From positions 310,001-374,000 of the forward strand of contig MU271150.1 in NCBI GenBank assembly GCA_021432605.1: a stretch of DNA of 64,000 bases, read 5' to 3'. Source of the stretch: Coniochaeta sp. PMI_546. Taxonomy: Eukaryota; Ascomycota; Sordariomycetes; Coniochaetales; Coniochaetaceae. A program made the position numbers and the translations under genes. Below the pieces are notes generated by a model. That model had not been told where the DNA came from, ran no database searches, and was given only the letters and a program-made list of their open reading frames with translations. Shown here one piece after another: positions 10,330 through 21,235 of the stretch (the first letter of the stretch is position 1; every line of letters begins with the position of its first letter).

Positions 10330-12764
10330 CTACATGTTGTTCTGGCCTGTCGCAAAATCGTCAAATATGTTTTCGAAAGCCGGCAAATCGTTCCCAACGG
10401 TAAAGAACGACGGGTCCAAAGCACCGATAGCGGCGTCCTGACCGTAGTCGAAACTGCCGAAGTAGCTTGGTTCCAATGATTCAGGTACCTGGTCAAAGTA
10501 CTCGGTCCAGCGGGCAGGCTCAGTCAAGAGACCTAGGCCGGGATCACTAGAAGGCTCGCCATCGAGAGAAGTCACCACTGCTTGCGCGTTTGCTCTATCC
10601 GATATGTCCGAGTCTTGTTGTAACACATCGGCCACAGCCTGTGCTGCTCTTCTCGCGTCGACGGAGTGGTCCGCAATCTTCTCCCAATGACTCCTTGCAT
10701 GCTTCAAGGCCTCGACGATGTCATCTCGCCGTAGCATAGTTTCGCGGTTGGTGCTTGTCCGGGCGTCGCCATCGTTCGATCGGGTCAAAGCAAAGCACAG
10801 CATCATTGTCGCCTGCAGAAACTCGTGGTTGAGCGAAGAGGACACCTTCCACCTGACGTTGAACATGAGGCCGCCAGGTCGAGTCTCTTCGCTCATTCTC
10901 TGCTGGTGCTCGAGGATCGCCAAGGCGGCCTTGATGCATATCTCGTTTGATTTCGCGCTATCCTCTGCGCTGGAGCCTTTCACGAAGCCCCGTCGGTGGA
11001 GTAGGTACACGGCTTTGTTGACGAGTATGTCCATGAACATCTGTTGTAGGACCGTCATAGGGTTTTCAGCTATTGCCGACTCGAGAGACCTATATCTCAA
11101 CCAAGAGGGCATGGTCTCGACCACCCTCTGAATCTTGGCATCTAATGCTGCAATGGTGGTTGAAGACGGCGGCCCTGCTTCAGTGGTGTCGTAAATCTCT
11201 GCAGCCACCTTGATGATAGAGTCGCGCTCTATAAGGAAGAGAAGCGCAGTGGGTTCGTCCCGGGGTCGCTCTCCCGGTAATTCGTTGTGCTCGGGACTAA
11301 GGTCCTGCTCAAATAGGTGTGCCGGGGGACGAGTATCACACTGAGAGTCCTTGATAATTCTCGGTAATCCGAATTGGGTGCTTGTGAAGAAGTCTAGTTG
11401 GTATAGGGTGATCCATAGCCGCCGCCGGAGCTCTGCCTGGAGTGGACGAATGTTTGGCCAGTGGGACGGGTCACGGTGCAGCCCCATTCGCATCGCTATC
11501 CTGATGACGACACCGAGGAGAATCCAGTTGCCGATAGGAGCGTCCAAATCGTAGTTATGTACAAGGGCAAAGTGTAACGACAGGGTTTCTATGGTATACC
11601 TGCTCTGCTGGAGGTAATCACCGGCGACAAGGCAGTGGATCGTAGCGGTTCGATAATTCTCCACCCTATCCTGTAGCTCACCGGAATTTGAGGCGGGAGA
11701 GCCGAAATCTCGTTGCTGCAGGAGAGCAGACATGCTCATGACAGCGAACAAAAGTCCCACCCACATGATGGGGGCGTCGGAGGGATTGACCCAGAAATTT
11801 GCGTACTAGAACACACGTGTCAGGATATAAGCTCTGAAAAACAATCTGGAGAGGGCTGACCTCTGCGAGGAACTTCTTGCGATAAATTAGAACTGATGGA
11901 AGATTATCGCATATTAGCCCATGTGCCAGAGCAAACTTTTCGCGCGGGCGAGATCTAGACTTACAGCGGGCCATATCAAAGACATCGAAGAAGTGAGAGA
12001 CGTGTCGATCGACTGCCCTACGCGGAGGAAGCATGGCCAAGATATCCTCCTTGTTCAGACGGGGTGCACTGTTGAGGAGAGACATTTTCGTGGCTCGTGG
12101 TCCTTGCCTCCAGCTGGCGTCTGGCGAGGTCGGTCCAAGACTGGCAGCGCTGGTCGAATATGTGTCGCTATCCCTTGAGAGCTCGTCTTTCAGCTGCCGG
12201 ATCTGGAGGGTGTTAACTTGCTTTTCAGCTACTCGATTCAGGATCTCATAGCATAGAGGCTTACGTCATCCAAGATTGTGACCCAATGTGAGCTGCCTGT
12301 ATACACTGCGTGATCGTCAGTGATGCTCAGTTTGCCCATGTCATCGGCCAGGTTGCTTTCCGGGCGTGTGAACGGCAGAGCGCTGCTGTTAGCCAAGTTT
12401 GCTGAACGGCTCTCGCTTGATGATTGTCTCGCGCTCCGGGCCAGGTCTCTATCCCTCATCTCCATAACGAGGTTCTCCAGACGAGCAAATCTCTGACGAG
12501 CCTGTGAGCGCCCATGATGGGGCCTGTAGTCAATCGCGTCTCTTCTCTCCTGCTCCGAAGTGCGATAAGTGCAGTCTTCCGCTCTCCCACGCTGGAGACA
12601 AGTTGCACAGGGTGACTGCCTGTCACATCGAAGCCTTCACTTTCTGTCAGCAGGTGACCGGATTCTTCGAACTAAGATTCGACTCACTTGCGTCCTCTGC
12701 AGAAGGTGCAGCTTAATATGGGCTTATCGCGTCTTCTGGTGTTAGAAGTTAGCTGCGCCATCAT
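10330..12764 (-). CDS. Zn(II)2Cys6 fungal-specific transcription factor
   Basis: Five exons on the minus strand: 12764-12688, 12634-12265, 12202-11965, 11892-11861 and 11805-10330; introns 53, 62, 72 and 55 nt; 730 aa. Splicing the first intron restores the binuclear zinc cluster: Cys at residues 19, 22, 29, 35, 38 and 47 (CTFCRGRKLRC then CATC and C), spacing C-x2-C-x6-C-x5-C-x2-C-x8-C. A basic run (RRRDK) precedes it and a short coiled linker follows (RFARLENLVMEMRD). Exons 3-5 carry the fungal-specific middle homology domain: DRHVSHFFDVFD, FW.NPSDAPIMWVGLLFAVMS, RIAMRMGLHRDP and RRRLWITLYQLDFF. It is a DNA-binding nuclear regulator; its target genes are unknown. The micro-exon of 32 nt (exon 4) is notable. 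Divergent from nothing nearby, so no cluster role can be inferred. Confidence 0.93.
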
Positions 12765-13263
12765 GCGAGAGTCACTTTGTCAGTGTTCGAATTCTTGATC
12801 GCCGCGTCACCGAAGGTAAAGAAGTGATGATCAATTGGACGTCGCCAGAAAGGTACCTCAGTGTGGGGGCGGCAAAAAGCAGACTAGCCCGTTAAAGGTT
12901 GTTAAGCGAGGATCTTCGACCCACCTAGTTTGACAACCTCGAAGTATCTTTTGGGCAGAGTCGTCCGTATCAGCTTTCAGAAGAGGCACTTCGAATGCTT
13001 GTTGTCTACCTAGAGTTAGACCAAATAGAACGCCTCATCTCGTCTCCGGTCAAGAATCTCCCGCCCATAACACCGTCATAGTACGCCTCGCCGAGGTCGG
13101 ACTACTGCTTGGTCAAATGAGATAGACAGCATCAGGTGTAAGCAATGCTGGATCAGCAATTCTTAGCGGCTATTCATTCAGAAAAGCTAACATGTAGAGT
13201 ATAAGTATCCTTAGGCTTAGTACAACCTCAACCTAGTTAAAAAGCTCTTGATCTTAATAATAA
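12765..13263. other. Intergenic, no gene recognised
   Basis: Upstream region of the regulator gene. AT-rich toward 13200-13260; no ORF of interest. Confidence 0.35.
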
Positions 13264-13269
13264 TTACAT

Positions 13270-13870
13270 TGGAATGTTCACTTTTGAAAATGTTGAGAAA
13301 ATATGATGGCTCCCACAGTGATTGGGAGCAGATAAGAAGAATAAGAAAGAAGACATGACCATCGACACCAACGTCCGCCCACACACCAAGGCTGCAAGAC
13401 TATCACCAAACGTATCTCCTATTGGGATCAACACCAAACGCCATGCAGTTGTCCACGTGTTTCCGCCTTGCTTGCTGTTCAGGGTGGCGCAGTTGCAGGC
13501 GTCAACAGGGTTTGAGACATAGCGGCGGCACTCATTCATGTCGAACAACCACGAGCAATGCTTGTAGAGGGTGAACGAGAATACGATCTCGATCAAATCG
13601 TGCGTCTTCGCCACCAAGGTCTTCCTGAACGAGAAGTCCTGGTCGTATGGGCGTCGTGCCCAAAAGTCAGCATACTGCCCGAGCTCGCTGCAGAAGTCAT
13701 CCCTGACTCCGCCGATGTCCTCATGGTCGGCCTTCTGGCCACCGTCATAGCAGGTCAATTTGTTTTCCCACGGGTGCACCCCAACCATTGGGCGAGGCCT
13801 GGCTTGTGGGGTAATTCCAAGTCGACGTACTGGAGCTGGTTGATGTTGGGGCAGGGCACGCAACGGAGGC
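13270..13870 (-). pseudogene. Relic of the C-terminal domain of a killer-toxin-type GH18 chitinase
   Basis: On the minus strand a Ser/Thr-rich linker (PTSTSSSTSTW, near 13850) is followed, after a frame change near 13765, by a Cys-rich segment: CYDGGQKADHE, DDFCSELG, LYKHCSWLFDMNEC, PVDACNC and NSKQGG. This order of motifs matches the C-terminal domain of large fungal subgroup-C GH18 chitinases, by recollection of the family and not by search. The catalytic GH18 domain is absent. It directly follows the truncated GH55 relic, so the two pieces look joined by rearrangement. The terminal part after about 13450 reads as low-quality hydrophobic sequence. Confidence 0.5.
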
Positions 13871-15080
13871 CTCAGGTCTCTCCCACGATTCGCGATGCGG
13901 TCGGCACCGTAATATTTGATGTTAGGATGTACGAGGCGGCGTCGATGAAGAGAATCTTGCCCTGGGATGCCCAAATGGTCTGTTGGAAGGCGGTGGTATC
14001 GTCGGTAGATCCGTCACCCTTTCCGCCAAAGTCCTTAACATGGAGGAAGTCGCCGACGGAGCTGCTATCGTATTGGGGCTTCGCGCGCTCGAAACACCGG
14101 CCGGTGTTGGAATTAATCAGCTTCTGAGCTCGTTGGTAGGTGCCAATCTTGCCGTCCATGGAGAAGGGGCGGGTGCCGGCCCCGGTGTAAACAGGGCCTA
14201 GTGCCCAATAGTCGATTCTCCCAGCGGTGCCCGCCAGCAGCGTAGCTACGCTAGAGTCAGCGACGCCCCTACAGACGCTCGAAAAGACAACATTTTCCAA
14301 GATGATGCCAGTTAAATCGCTGCCAAGAGCCGACGACGTAGGACCAATCTAGACCACAGTCGTGACACCTGTAAAAGTCGTGTCCATGAACGAGGCCGAA
14401 CCAACATTGCCTGTCTGTCCCGCGTCAGGCATGAGTCTAACCCTAATACCAACGTTAGTCATGACGATAGACTTCCACACCCATCCCCAGTCTCAAATAA
14501 GTTGTACGCCGATACTGCAGCCGCTAAACTGTAAGCGTTGAGCTGTAAACCGCGGTGCCCCTCCATATATACCAAACGCACCACCGGTAAAGACAATGTC
14601 TGAGAGTTGCCCGCCGCTCCCGGTCTCAGCAAACATACCAGTCTGCGCCGGGCCAGCTATAAGCTGTACGTTCTGGGTGCTCGTAGCCTGGGCGACTTGG
14701 TAGTGTAGGCAGGCAACCTTTTGGGCCGACTGACATCGATGATGATATTGCGGAGCTGACGGTAGAAGTTGGCCGTGTTGACATACCATTGCTGGTCGAG
14801 ACCCGTTGGTACCGACACCACCGCCAGTGTACTCATTGACCGATAGCACACCCAAGCCAACGGAACTCGGTGCGGCTAAGATCAAGGGACGAGAGTTTGC
14901 GTCGCCGATAACCTCTGTGCCAAAGGGAAACGGAATAGTACTCGAGACAGGTAGGTATCCGGTGGAAAATAGACAATGGCGTTCTTGGTGGTAGAGCCGT
15001 TGCACTTTTCCCCGCATCGCTTGCCATCATTCAAAGCCCGCTTGATATCGGCAGTGTCATTCTAGGCAATTTACAGCTGA
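13871..15080 (-). pseudogene. Decayed GH55 exo-beta-1,3-glucanase gene, N-terminal half
   Basis: Reading the minus strand from 15061 gives GH55 signatures in order: NDTADIKRALNDGKRCG, AIVYFPPDTYL, FGTEVIGDANSRPLILAAP, QQWYVNTANFYRQLRN, MFAETGSGGQ with DIVFTGGAFGIYGG, then the second pectate-lyase-like repeat opening HVKDFGGKGDGSTDDT and ILFIDAASYILT. Sequence is broken by in-frame stops at 14493-14495 (TGA), 14349-14351 (TAG) and 13872-13874 (TGA), and by at least three frame changes between 14650 and 14990. Two stops stand where the family has Trp and one where Gln would fit, so all three fit C:G to T:A transitions. The second catalytic half is missing. GH55 enzymes are secreted and hydrolyse beta-1,3-glucan; this copy cannot. 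Confidence 0.78.
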
Positions 15081-15523
15081 CCGTTGGGTCTGAGGTATGC
15101 ATTGGCGTCATGAGTGATGATCGTGTCGCTGGGAAAACGTCGACACGCCCCGCCACCCTCCCTACCATAACCATGTCTTCGAGCGTTGCTACTTTCGGAA
15201 CATTCACCATGGTATTCCACATAAGGTAGTTGGTAGGCAGCAGGTGAAACTCATAACTGACACTAAAGTCGGCATGTTACCTCTGACCAGTTGATCCGTT
15301 GAAGACTCGAATTTTCTTGGTGAAAATCTGATTCTGGCCGCGCGATCGCATTTCTTGTCTGGACTGCTTGCCGACAATATATTTATCCTCCTGGTATTTG
15401 CTAATTATCTTGTTGCGTGGCCAGTCGGCATCCGCGCCAGCAAATGATTGTGCTCCTACAACATGGGGTAGTCCGCCGGCGCTTCGCGATGCCACCGCTA
15501 CAGCCGTAGCTGTGGTTCCCATA

Positions 15524-16216
15524 ATGCCTAGCATGGCCGGTAACGCAACCAAGCTTCAGCCTGGAAATATCAATTGCAGCTTCTATGAGCGGACGTACGA
15601 CGATGCACACTATTACTCGTGTAAGGAGATGGCGGGCAAGTCGGATCTGAGCATCGCACAGTTCTTGTTTTTGAATCCGATCCTACTGCCCGACTGTTTG
15701 AACATCGAGAAGAATGCATTGTATTGCATCACGGGATGTAAGTTGCGTATCTCCGTTGATTTCCTTTGGAAGAAAATATGTGACTGATGGGATGGTTCTC
15801 TTGACAAAATAGTCGTCGAGCCTCTCCGATCTACCGATGGCTTTTGTGGCCCTCAGCACATAAATGCAACTTGCCTTGGTACTGATGCCCAGTGCTGCAA
15901 TGCCGAGACATTTACTTGTGGTGATACGAAGTATGTCACATTCTTGCCGCCCCAATTGCTCGAGAGCTACAGCCACTGATGGAGGAGGGAAACAGAGAGG
16001 TACTGACACCTCGATAGAGAAGACTGCGCGCGTAGAACATGCTACGAGGGTGCGTGCCTAGGCGACCGTGTCTACAGTATAGTCGGCACTTGCGGATCCC
16101 TTCACGGCGACCGCTTATGCGTTGGCAAATGGGGCAACTGTTGCAGTCTCGAAGGCAGGTGCGGCACCGGCCCTGATTATTGTGGGCAGAAGGTGTGCCA
16201 GTCCGGCTCCTGCTAA
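15524..16216 (+). CDS. LysM plus chitin-binding (ChtBD1-like) protein, 5' end uncertain
   Basis: Three exons, 15524-15737, 15813-15930 and 16018-16216, keep one frame across introns of 75 and 87 nt; 176 aa to TAA at 16214. Exon 1 has a LysM-like unit (NCSFYERTYDDAHYYSC ... QFLFLNPILLPDC ... ALYCITG). Exons 2-3 have two Cys-rich hevein-like units (DGFCGPQHINATCLG, AQCCNAETFTCG; then GTCGSLHGDRLC, WGNCCSLEGRCGTGPDYC). Such modules bind chitin or chitooligomers in secreted lectins, effectors and the N-termini of GH18 chitinases. In the same frame upstream there is a hydrophobic, signal-like stretch from 15368 but no ATG, so the true first exon may be lost. It may be a truncated chitinase rather than a stand-alone lectin. 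Confidence 0.6.
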
Positions 16217-16600
16217 TGGCCGCCACTGCAGCGACGGCACGGGAACCGGCAGTTATGCCGGCCTGTGTTCTTATAGCTGCTCCTTCGGCTTCTGTCCGTT
16301 ACCATGCATCCGTGCCTCCGGTAACCCTGGTACGCCGCCGCCACTCACCGGCGACCGCGGGTATGCCTTGCTCGACATGGACGCGGCCTATGGTCCACTA
16401 TGCGATTTTGCCTGTTCGCACGGCCACTGCCCTCCGACAGCATGCACAACGATTCCATACAATACGGTGCAGCAGCCCGGCACCGCACCACCTGTTATAG
16501 ATGCCCCTGGTAGGCCAGCGCCTGGTATCGATGGGAGTTGCACCGGCCTCTGGCCCTCTGCAGCTACACCTGAAACCACGGTTACTGCCCTCTGGAGGTG
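16217..16600 (+). pseudogene. Fragment of GLCxFxC-type Cys modules
   Basis: In the +1 frame after the stop of the LysM gene, two modules are legible: YAGLCSYSCSFGFCPLPC and GPLCDFACSHGHCPPTAC, with a Pro-rich linker between. They match the four modules in the GH71-protease gene at 44270-46299 (for example GLCNFACDHGYCP). No start codon, no intron solution and no catalytic domain connect to them, so I call it a gene fragment left by rearrangement or a frameshift at about 16216. Confidence 0.55.
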
Positions 16601-17992
16601 TGTGTATATGACACCTAAGTTCTGGGAGACTTTGAGTCACGCATTCACCTCTTTACATGTGGAGACACGTCTCATTCTATGATCTATACCTATGTATCAT
16701 CATCACCTTCAATTCCTAGGAGTACTCACGGGCTTTTGTGTCCCTCAGTGTGGATTTTCTGCACATCATCTCCCAGCAAATCACCCGTCTCTCGCATTCT
16801 TGTTAGAAGTAATCAGCAATTATCAGTCCATAGCGCAACGATTCTCTTACTCTAGACATGAACACGCAGGGTGTCTGGCCGCTCGAACAGCTTGTGTTTA
16901 CCCTAGACTTTCTGCTTTGACCCGTTCAATCCTGCATGTGAGAGACGAGTATTGCTACCTTGACCTCCTGAAAACGTGACCGAGCCATTAAACCTAATGC
17001 AGGCTGTAATTATTACTCATTCTACTGTAGCACCTGGTCCATCAAAATATGGTGAGATCGTTCTGTCAACAAAGTATCCGTCTGTTTAAACTCAGGCGCG
17101 TGGGGGGCGAACTAGCCGCCGACACCTATTCATAGCAAATGTGACCCACTTGATATCCAGTTTTGTACGGGATGGTACCATCGCGCCACTCATATCATAT
17201 ATGTATCCAACCATACGCCTTTGAAAATAAACAAGAGTCCGCCAAGAAGATCTATTGCTTTTAGAACCAACTGCTTCTTCGATCGGTCCGGCTCGCTGAG
17301 GCAGTAAGTGGGCGGATGAACTACCCTGATACCTTATGTGGAGTACACCTGTATTACACGGTTGGTAATCTATGAGGCCGTGCGGCACCGACCTTCCTAT
17401 TCTGCCATCGCTCATCAAAAATGTTCATGGCATGCGACATGACAAATCATCGGATATTCCATCGTATCTCTGGCTGCTGCTGCCTATCTTGCTTGTTCGT
17501 GGAACCATTGGCCGCCACCGGGAAGCTTGATCTGGCTCATGAATCTACTGCCAAGACACTAAATTCTGTTGCGTCTGTACCTACAGTTACCTCGATACTG
17601 GTGCTTTTATTGGCAATGCCTGGATTTTATAGCGCTACCATCGTAGGTACGATATCCAAGGACCAAGGTACCTTATGCTCAGGCGTCCTAGGTTGTTTTA
17701 AAGGGGGGGGGGGGGGGGGTGGTTGTTAAACCATTCACCGTGTTATGATAAATTCTTAAGGAAGGTAGGTGCTGTACTAAGGCCCTGCCAGATCAACACT
17801 CTAGTGCAGAGGCAAGGGTCAGTTCTCGCTTGTGCAAAGTCATGCTAATGCGACCCAGAGTCAGTCACCCCCCGCACATATCTCGCGGACTCATTTTTTT
17901 CCTTCACGCTTCCACGTCTCACGACTCCCACGATCTCAAGTTTCGAAGTCTTGCCGGAATCATTGATCCGCGACACGAACCCACAAGTCTAG
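16601..17992. other. Intergenic, no gene recognised
   Basis: Short ORFs only, none with family signals. Contains the long G run listed below. The 17900-17990 stretch is pyrimidine-rich and probably the leader of the next gene. Confidence 0.35.
17703..17719. repeat. Homopolymer run of 17 G
   Basis: Seventeen consecutive G residues preceded by TTTTAA. It may form a G-quadruplex with nearby GG pairs, and its length is prone to sequencing error. Confidence 0.9.
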
Positions 17993-18892
17993 ATGGCCGA
18001 CGCAGACTCCACAAGCGTCGGGGGCACTGGGGAAGAGCAAATCTCGACTCAGCTGCCCTCGTACGAAGAACAGCGAAAGATTCACGGCCATACCCTGCTC
18101 ACCGAGGATGCCAGGCGCATTCGCTGGCTTCTCAACGGCCCACTCACCACGGCAATTTCTGTCATGCAGCACTACCAGATCGACCCGGACGATGCAGTAT
18201 TCGAGCCCTACTACTGCACTCTTGAGGGAGGTGAGCCGAGCTGGCATCCCATCTCGCAGTCACCATATACCACGCCCAAGGTCTCGTCCATCACTACATG
18301 GGTTGACCCTCTGGATGAATGGCTGGGCTACTGGCTGGAGAGGCACGAAAAGTCTGTGATTGAAGGGGATTTCGACCCTGCCAAGGCGCGTTTCGGACCT
18401 CTTCCCGAGACCGGTTACTCATCGTACGAAAAGGAAACCGGGCGGTATCTACAAGCATGCTGCGGAACAGAGAGGCCGGTGAACAAGGGGACGAAGCTGC
18501 TTGTGAAGGCGATGGGTGACTTTCTCACCATTCACGACTTCTTGTCGGTGGTGCATCCGTATCTGATGGCGAGGCGCGGGGACATTGTGGCGGCGATGCG
18601 TGAGGAGCAGTACCGGACTACTCCTGTCCCTGCTGAGACCGGATTATTTGTGTCATTGACTTACAGTAACCCGCATTTCCTCCTTGTGTCGGACGAGGGC
18701 GAATGGCTGAAGGAGCACGAAAAGCCAGGAAGGAGAATTGTACAGGATCCTGCCACACAGGCACGCATGGAGCTCTATGCACCACATTTTCAAGTTGCTC
18801 GGTTGCGACTGGCTAAGCGACGAGCCGCTGAGAGACGAGCGGCAGAGGCACAGGCTGCTGAGCAACACAGCTCGAATACTACTGACAGTTGA
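17993..18892 (+). CDS. Hypothetical fungal protein
   Basis: Single exon, 299 aa, good coding composition and a clean ATG at 17993 in CTAGATGG. I do not recognise a family. It is soluble with no signal peptide or membrane helix. It begins with a polar tail and is Trp- and Tyr-rich in the middle (TTWVDPLDEWLGYWLERHE). A helical segment follows (LLVKAMGDFLTIHDFLSVVHPYLMARRGDIVAAMREEQ), and the C-terminus is an Arg/Ala/Glu-rich single helix (LRLAKRRAAERRAAEAQAAEQ). The predicted architecture is globular core plus coiled tail. It lies 500 bp upstream of the HET gene on the same strand, but nothing links them. Confidence 0.7.
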   Translation: MADADSTSVGGTGEEQISTQLPSYEEQRKIHGHTLLTEDARRIRWLLNGPLTTAISVMQHYQIDPDDAVFEPYYCTLEGGEPSWHPISQSPYTTPKVSSITTWVDPLDEWLGYWLERHEKSVIEGDFDPAKARFGPLPETGYSSYEKETGRYLQACCGTERPVNKGTKLLVKAMGDFLTIHDFLSVVHPYLMARRGDIVAAMREEQYRTTPVPAETGLFVSLTYSNPHFLLVSDEGEWLKEHEKPGRRIVQDPATQARMELYAPHFQVARLRLAKRRAAERRAAEAQAAEQHSSNTTDS

Positions 18893-19402
18893 GCACATCT
18901 CTTCCCTCAATTGTTGCGCCAAATGTGGTAGGGATGTCCTTTACATTTGCAAAAAGACAGTGATGGTGCTAAGCACGTGAACTGTCTCTGCCGGCATTCT
19001 AGGGAAGCTACCCGTGTGGGCCGAGACTCGGCCATAGAGTTATTCGCATCATATTTGACAACGTCTCCACGCCGCCAGTGTGTACATGTTGAAGGAACGG
19101 CTCTGGGTCTATCAAACCGTCGAAAGTGTTAGCTAGTAGTTCTGCACCATTTGTAGTATGACAAGAAGTTGCGCGGGGTTTTCCCGTCATGTGACCGCGA
19201 AGCTCGGTACGTTACCTTATGCAAGAACATGTTTTGTGAGACACCTAAACTGGAATGGACCTAAACTTGCAAGAATCACGGACTTTGCTTCTCTCGCCTA
19301 AAGGAATCTTACATAGTGGGCTAGAGGAGATATCGTAGTCCCCTTCAAAAGGCTCTTCAATTCTTGCTCAGGTTTTGCTGGCGCAAATCGTGACGAGGCA
19401 AA
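18893..19402. other. Intergenic, no gene recognised
   Basis: Spacer and promoter of the HET gene; no ORF of note. Confidence 0.35.
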
Positions 19403-21235
19403 ATGCGGCTGATCAACGTCGAGACGATGAAGATCGAGCAGTTTTTCGGCGACGATGTCCCGTCGTATCTGATTCTGTCGCACACGTGGACTGCCGAAGA
19501 AATCTCCTTCCAAGACTACGTGTGGCTGCTAAATCACCAAGAGGAGGTAGCGGAAGGCATTATCGACGAGCTGACCCCAAAGCAACGGGCTAGAGTCCTG
19601 GCAAAAGCAGAGGCGCTTCGCCAAAGAAGCGGTTACAAGAAGATACAGGATTTCACGAGTCGCGCCCACGAGCTCCGTAAAAAGCATGGGTGCCCCGCGA
19701 CGCACAACCAGGCGAAAGCTGGAGGCCTCTATGTCTGGGTTGACACCTGTTGCATCAATAAGGAGAGCAGCGCAGAGCTCTCCGAAGCAATCAACTCCAT
19801 GTACACATGGTACGCCAACGCGCTCCTCTGCGTTGCTGTCCTCACCGATGTCGCGGGTACTGAGTCTGATCCGAATGGCGAGTTCGGTGACAGTCGCTGG
19901 TTTACGAGAGGTTGGACTCTGCAAGAACTTGTCGCCCCGTTTGCGGTAGTCTTCTACAATTCGAGCTATGAGCTTATCGGCTCCCGAAGCGATCTGGCAC
20001 GCTCGATTGCGAGAATAACTTCCATCGACCAGAAATATCTGCATAGTCCCACATTAGGACGAACCTCGGCCTCCCCAACCATAGCAGAGAGAATGTCTTG
20101 GGCGGCTGGACGGCAGACCACACGCCTAGAGGATGAGGCATACTGCCTCTTGGGCATATTCGGCGTGAATATGCCCTTACTCTACGGAGAAGGCGCTAAT
20201 GCATTCGTGCGTCTCCAGCAGGAAATCATCAAGTCAACCGAGGATCAGACTATTTTTGCCTGGGGTTACAATATGAGTGTTCGGCACAGTGGGGGTACTC
20301 CCTCAGTTGTGTTTTCCAAATCGGTATCGGAATTCTGTTACGGCGGAAAGCTGGATAGATTGCAACTACCGCAGCCAGGGCTGTTGCAGGAAAGTCCTTG
20401 CCCGTTCGAAATGACGAATCTTGGTCTACGGATAAGTCTCAGTCTGTTCAGACTGTCTGAGGGAATTGGAAAGACATATGCCATTCTCCCCGTCATTCAT
20501 AAAGACGGGGGGCACATATGCGTGCCAGTCACTTGGAGAGCACACGGCGAAGAACGAATCGAGAAACTGTCCAACGGAGCAGTCATTGAGAGATGCAGCC
20601 CAGACCAGCCGGTAGTCTGTGACGTCCAGGGCCTCCGCCGAGATTCCATGACACTGGTTGAAAGATCGGTTATCCTCAGCTCGGAGCGCCGGGCGGTACC
20701 TTTGCCTCAGTCAATAGATCCGTCAGAACACTTCACTGTCGTAATTGCGCTTGACCCTTTGACTTGCATCTTGGAGGCATGGTCCCCTAACATGGAATCC
20801 GATTGGTTCGCTGCCTCGGTCAAGGAACCGGAACTTATTCTTAGAGGATCCAGCAATATTTACCGGTGGGATCACTGGCCACTCTTTGTACGCGCACGTT
20901 CTCGGGATCCCAACGCTACGGAGGATCTCATAGCTATTTCCTTCAATTTCGAACCCGTGAGGGTAAACTGGATCAAAACTTTTGACTGGGAGTCCGTACG
21001 GAGGTTGGCTTATCCACCTGTACAGTCAGTGCTTGGACTGTATGTGTCCTCAGTCCAGCCCGGCGGTCCGGCAATGCGGTCGGCATTATGGCCGGAAAGG
21101 TCCAGTACAGGGGGCGTTGAATTGAAGTTCAAAGGTTTTCGCTGGACGTCTGCTACGCCTAGACTTTCGAGCCGGTTGGCAACAGAATCACTTCCGATGA
21201 CGCCTGTGTTCTCATTCTCTATTCACAGGAGATAG
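19403..21235 (+). CDS. HET-domain (heterokaryon incompatibility) protein
   Basis: Single exon, 610 aa. The opening MRLINVETMKIEQFF...YLILSHTW is the standard start of HET proteins. The three conserved blocks follow: YLILSHTWTAEEISFQD (residues about 22-40), YVWVDTCCINKESSAELSEAINSMYTWY (about 110-140) and WFTRGWTLQELVAP (about 165). The usual tail is present: RMSWAAGRQTTRLEDEAYCLLGIFGVNMPLLYGEG. HET domains are TIR-related and trigger cell death when incompatible fungal cells fuse. The 300-residue C-terminal half has no repeats I can recognise. The tail after the stop (21258-21527) keeps an open frame but no family signal. Confidence 0.95.
   Translation: MRLINVETMKIEQFFGDDVPSYLILSHTWTAEEISFQDYVWLLNHQEEVAEGIIDELTPKQRARVLAKAEALRQRSGYKKIQDFTSRAHELRKKHGCPATHNQAKAGGLYVWVDTCCINKESSAELSEAINSMYTWYANALLCVAVLTDVAGTESDPNGEFGDSRWFTRGWTLQELVAPFAVVFYNSSYELIGSRSDLARSIARITSIDQKYLHSPTLGRTSASPTIAERMSWAAGRQTTRLEDEAYCLLGIFGVNMPLLYGEGANAFVRLQQEIIKSTEDQTIFAWGYNMSVRHSGGTPSVVFSKSVSEFCYGGKLDRLQLPQPGLLQESPCPFEMTNLGLRISLSLFRLSEGIGKTYAILPVIHKDGGHICVPVTWRAHGEERIEKLSNGAVIERCSPDQPVVCDVQGLRRDSMTLVERSVILSSERRAVPLPQSIDPSEHFTVVIALDPLTCILEAWSPNMESDWFAASVKEPELILRGSSNIYRWDHWPLFVRARSRDPNATEDLIAISFNFEPVRVNWIKTFDWESVRRLAYPPVQSVLGLYVSSVQPGGPAMRSALWPERSSTGGVELKFKGFRWTSATPRLSSRLATESLPMTPVFSFSIHRR

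Noticed and set aside
13322-14201. Plus-strand ORFs over the GH55/chitinase relic
   Set aside because: They are antisense shadows; the opposite strand carries the family motifs.
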